Below are positions 62,613 to 64,000 of a DNA stretch of 64,000 bases, piece after piece (the first letter of the stretch is position 1; each line of letters begins with the position of its first letter). A model generated the notes under the pieces. It had not been told where the DNA came from, made no database searches, and was given only the letters and a program-made list of their open reading frames with translations. The stretch comes from Aptenodytes patagonicus (Eukaryota; Chordata; Aves; Sphenisciformes; Spheniscidae), in the NCBI RefSeq assembly GCF_965638725.1, contig NC_134951.1, forward strand, positions 24,001,746 to 24,065,745. The letters are read 5' to 3'. The translations under genes were made by a program, and so were the position numbers.

Positions 62613-63050
62613 CTAGTTTAAAGCCCTCTCAATGAGCCCTGCCAATTCATGAGCCATGATCCTTTTCCCCCTGTGAGATAGTTGGACTCCATCTGTCACC
62701 AGCAGGCCCGGTGCCGTGTAATCCTCCCCATGATCAAAAAAGCCAAAATTCCTCCGATGGCACCAGCCCCTGAGCCACGTGTTGATCAGGTGTGTTTTTC
62801 TGTTCCTTTCAGTATTCTTCCCTGCCACTGCAGGGATTGCGGAAAACACTACCTGTGCTCCCGATCCTTCAACCAGTCGCCCCAGTGCCCTGAAGTCCCT
62901 TTTGATCACTGCCAGCCTGTATAACCAACAGCGGGTAGTAGTCGGAAGGCCGTACCAGACCAGGGAGCTTCCTAGTGATGTCTCTGACCCGGGCCCCAGG
63001 GAGGCAGCAGACCTCCCTGTGGGATGGGGCCAGTTGGCATATTGGGCCCT
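62613..63050 (-). pseudogene. CR1 ORF1, C-terminal part (SGNH/esterase-like domain), frameshifted
   Basis: The 98-codon open part at 62613-62909 contains VVFSAIPAVAGKN, FFDHGEDY, LLVTDGVQLSHRGKR and ends LIERALN-TAG. This is the end of the CR1 ORF1 esterase-like domain, whose family signature is an Asp-x-x-His (DGVHLS). Here the His is Gln. Upstream, in another frame, VRDITRKLPGLVRP and SDYYPLLVIQ continue the same domain to about 63000, so a frameshift lies near 62910. The element is cut off shortly beyond. The ORF1 stop and the ORF2 start codon equivalent are separated by two nucleotides. Confidence 0.75.
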
Positions 63051-63053
63051 ATA

Positions 63054-63083
63054 TTTTGATTAGATCTGTTTATCTAATCAAAA
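63054..63083 (+). repeat. 12-bp perfect inverted repeat at the 5' junction of the CR1 copy
   Basis: The arms TTTTGATTAGAT (63054-63065) and ATCTAATCAAAA (63072-63083) are exact reverse complements separated by CTGTTT. The left arm overlaps the position where CR1 homology stops. Confidence 0.95.
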
Positions 63084-64000
63084 AAGATTGATGGCGACTT
63101 GATTACTGTGCTTCTTTGTGGTAAGAAAATACTGCTTAATAAAGGCTCTTTACTCAAATGGAGGAAGACAGAAAAAAGCCATTTTCAAATTGTCTTTTTT
63201 TTAAAAAAAATAGAGTGAGGCTAATTAACTATTAGAACAAATTACCAGAAAATAGTGGAGCCTCTGTGACATCTTTGAAACGTGCATGGTATTTTTTTAT
63301 TTTTTTTGCAAACATAAACTACTGAGCTCAATATGGGGTAAGACCTCTGTAAACAGGTACAGAAGATTAAATTACACGGTCTAATGATCCCTCTGGTTTG
63401 AAGGCTACAAAAAGATTCATAATGCTCGAGTTTCACAACTGGTGCTACCCACCAGTGAAAAAGGTTTGCTGCCGGCCTTAGCTGTTTAAAACACATTGTT
63501 CCCTTGGTGTGCTGAGTATATAAGTTCTGCAATGTATCAACACATGATTCATACTAGCGTCTCCTTAGCAACAAACACAGGCTTAAGCATTAAGTCTTCC
63601 TAAAATGGCTGCCTTAAACCTTAAGTGAGTCAAGACACTACAGACAGATAAGAGACTAACTGATTATGCCTTCAACAAATTTATCTTTTGCTGATTAGTA
63701 AGTCCAAACATTTTTGCCAGCAGAACCAAACTCAGGAAATGCAGTAGCTTTTAGGCGGTCTGCTAAGGACCCCTCCCCAGTGCCAATATCCTTCGCTGAC
63801 ATAGCTAATAATTTCTTGGGATGCATCTCATTTGAATAGCTTCATTTACTTGTATATACATGACAGAGATCTCCAAATTCATTCCCTCAGCTTGAACCTC
63901 TTGCTGCAGCAGTAGCGATTCTCTTCAGTATTGCCCTGACAGTAACAAATAAAAAAACCCAGAAGTCCAAAGGCCAGCTACATTAACAACTAACTTGTAT
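63084..64000. other. Unassigned non-coding sequence
   Basis: AT-rich flank beyond the long CR1 copy. No coding exon, repeat family or regulatory site was recognised. Confidence 0.4.

Larger units (their letters stand above)
59663..63057 (-). mobile_element. CR1 LINE, 5'-truncated, nearly intact ORF2 (3.4 kb)
   Basis: The 3' end is the CR1-type terminal octamer array, GAATCATA twice on the plus strand at 59663-59678. The body then reads on the minus strand: 3' UTR, ORF2 (endonuclease plus reverse transcriptase) and the last part of ORF1. The 5' end falls near 63057, short of a full 4.5 kb CR1, as expected for target-primed reverse transcription that stopped early. It belongs to the same subfamily as the copy at 14905-16757, with near-identical 3' ends and RT sequence. 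It looks the youngest copy in the window because so much of ORF2 is still open. Immediately outside the 5' end is a 12-bp inverted repeat. Confidence 0.92.

Overview
The window looks like bird (or at least sauropsid) nuclear DNA. It is AT-rich, mostly non-coding, has introns with consensus splice sites, and its recognisable repeats are almost all CR1 LINEs, the typical avian retrotransposon. I see no bacterial, plasmid or phage features and no CRISPR array. I recognised no tRNA or rRNA gene by eye.

Host gene. The one gene I can support is the 3' part of ERICH1 (glutamate-rich protein 1) on the minus strand. Three coding exons join in phase: 40449-40826, 37797-37991 and 33075-33148, the last carrying the stop codon. 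Together they give 214 residues of the protein's C-terminal part. They are followed by a short 3' UTR with a convincing polyadenylation signal at 32921-32926. The 5' exons should lie at higher coordinates but I could not find them before 64000. The acidic repeat block that gives the mammalian protein its name is absent here.

Mobile elements. Five younger CR1 copies are present: a 3'-end scrap (7267-7373, minus), a 1.85 kb copy (14905-16757, minus), a 3.2 kb copy (about 20505-23673, plus), another 3' scrap (25405-25640, minus) and a 3.4 kb copy (59663-63057, minus). In the last copy most of ORF2 is still open, an 852-codon run broken from its N-terminus by one TGA. Two of the younger copies sit inside much older plus-strand CR1 copies (14685-17600 and 25010-26215), so the window holds two nested insertions. 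Further old CR1 remains lie at 43210-43490 (plus) and 46700-48460 (minus), both beyond the most upstream visible ERICH1 exon. Less certain repeats are an LTR-like GC-rich block (8100-9150), an old interspersed repeat (27640-28180), a shorter possible relative (9630-9745) and a MIR-like fragment (32190-32330).

Other structure. There is a 180-nt uninterrupted purine tract with a G-quadruplex-type start (19170-19349), a Z-DNA-type alternating run (31256-31282), a 39-bp tandem duplication (52677-52754), an 86% identical 71-bp direct repeat pair 1.5 kb apart (4133-4203 and 5648-5718), and a 12-bp inverted repeat at the 5' junction of the youngest-looking CR1 (63054-63083).

Layout: 1-32.9 kb is intergenic sequence carrying most of the CR1 copies. 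32.9-40.8 kb is the visible end of ERICH1. 40.8-64 kb is probably ERICH1 intron or upstream sequence, with old CR1 remains and the long CR1 at its far end. I found no coherent undescribed functional system. The items most worth a second look are the short ERICH1, the nearly open CR1 and the nested CR1 insertions. Family assignments rest on recognising protein and nucleotide motifs by eye, and repeat boundaries without a stated motif are approximate.
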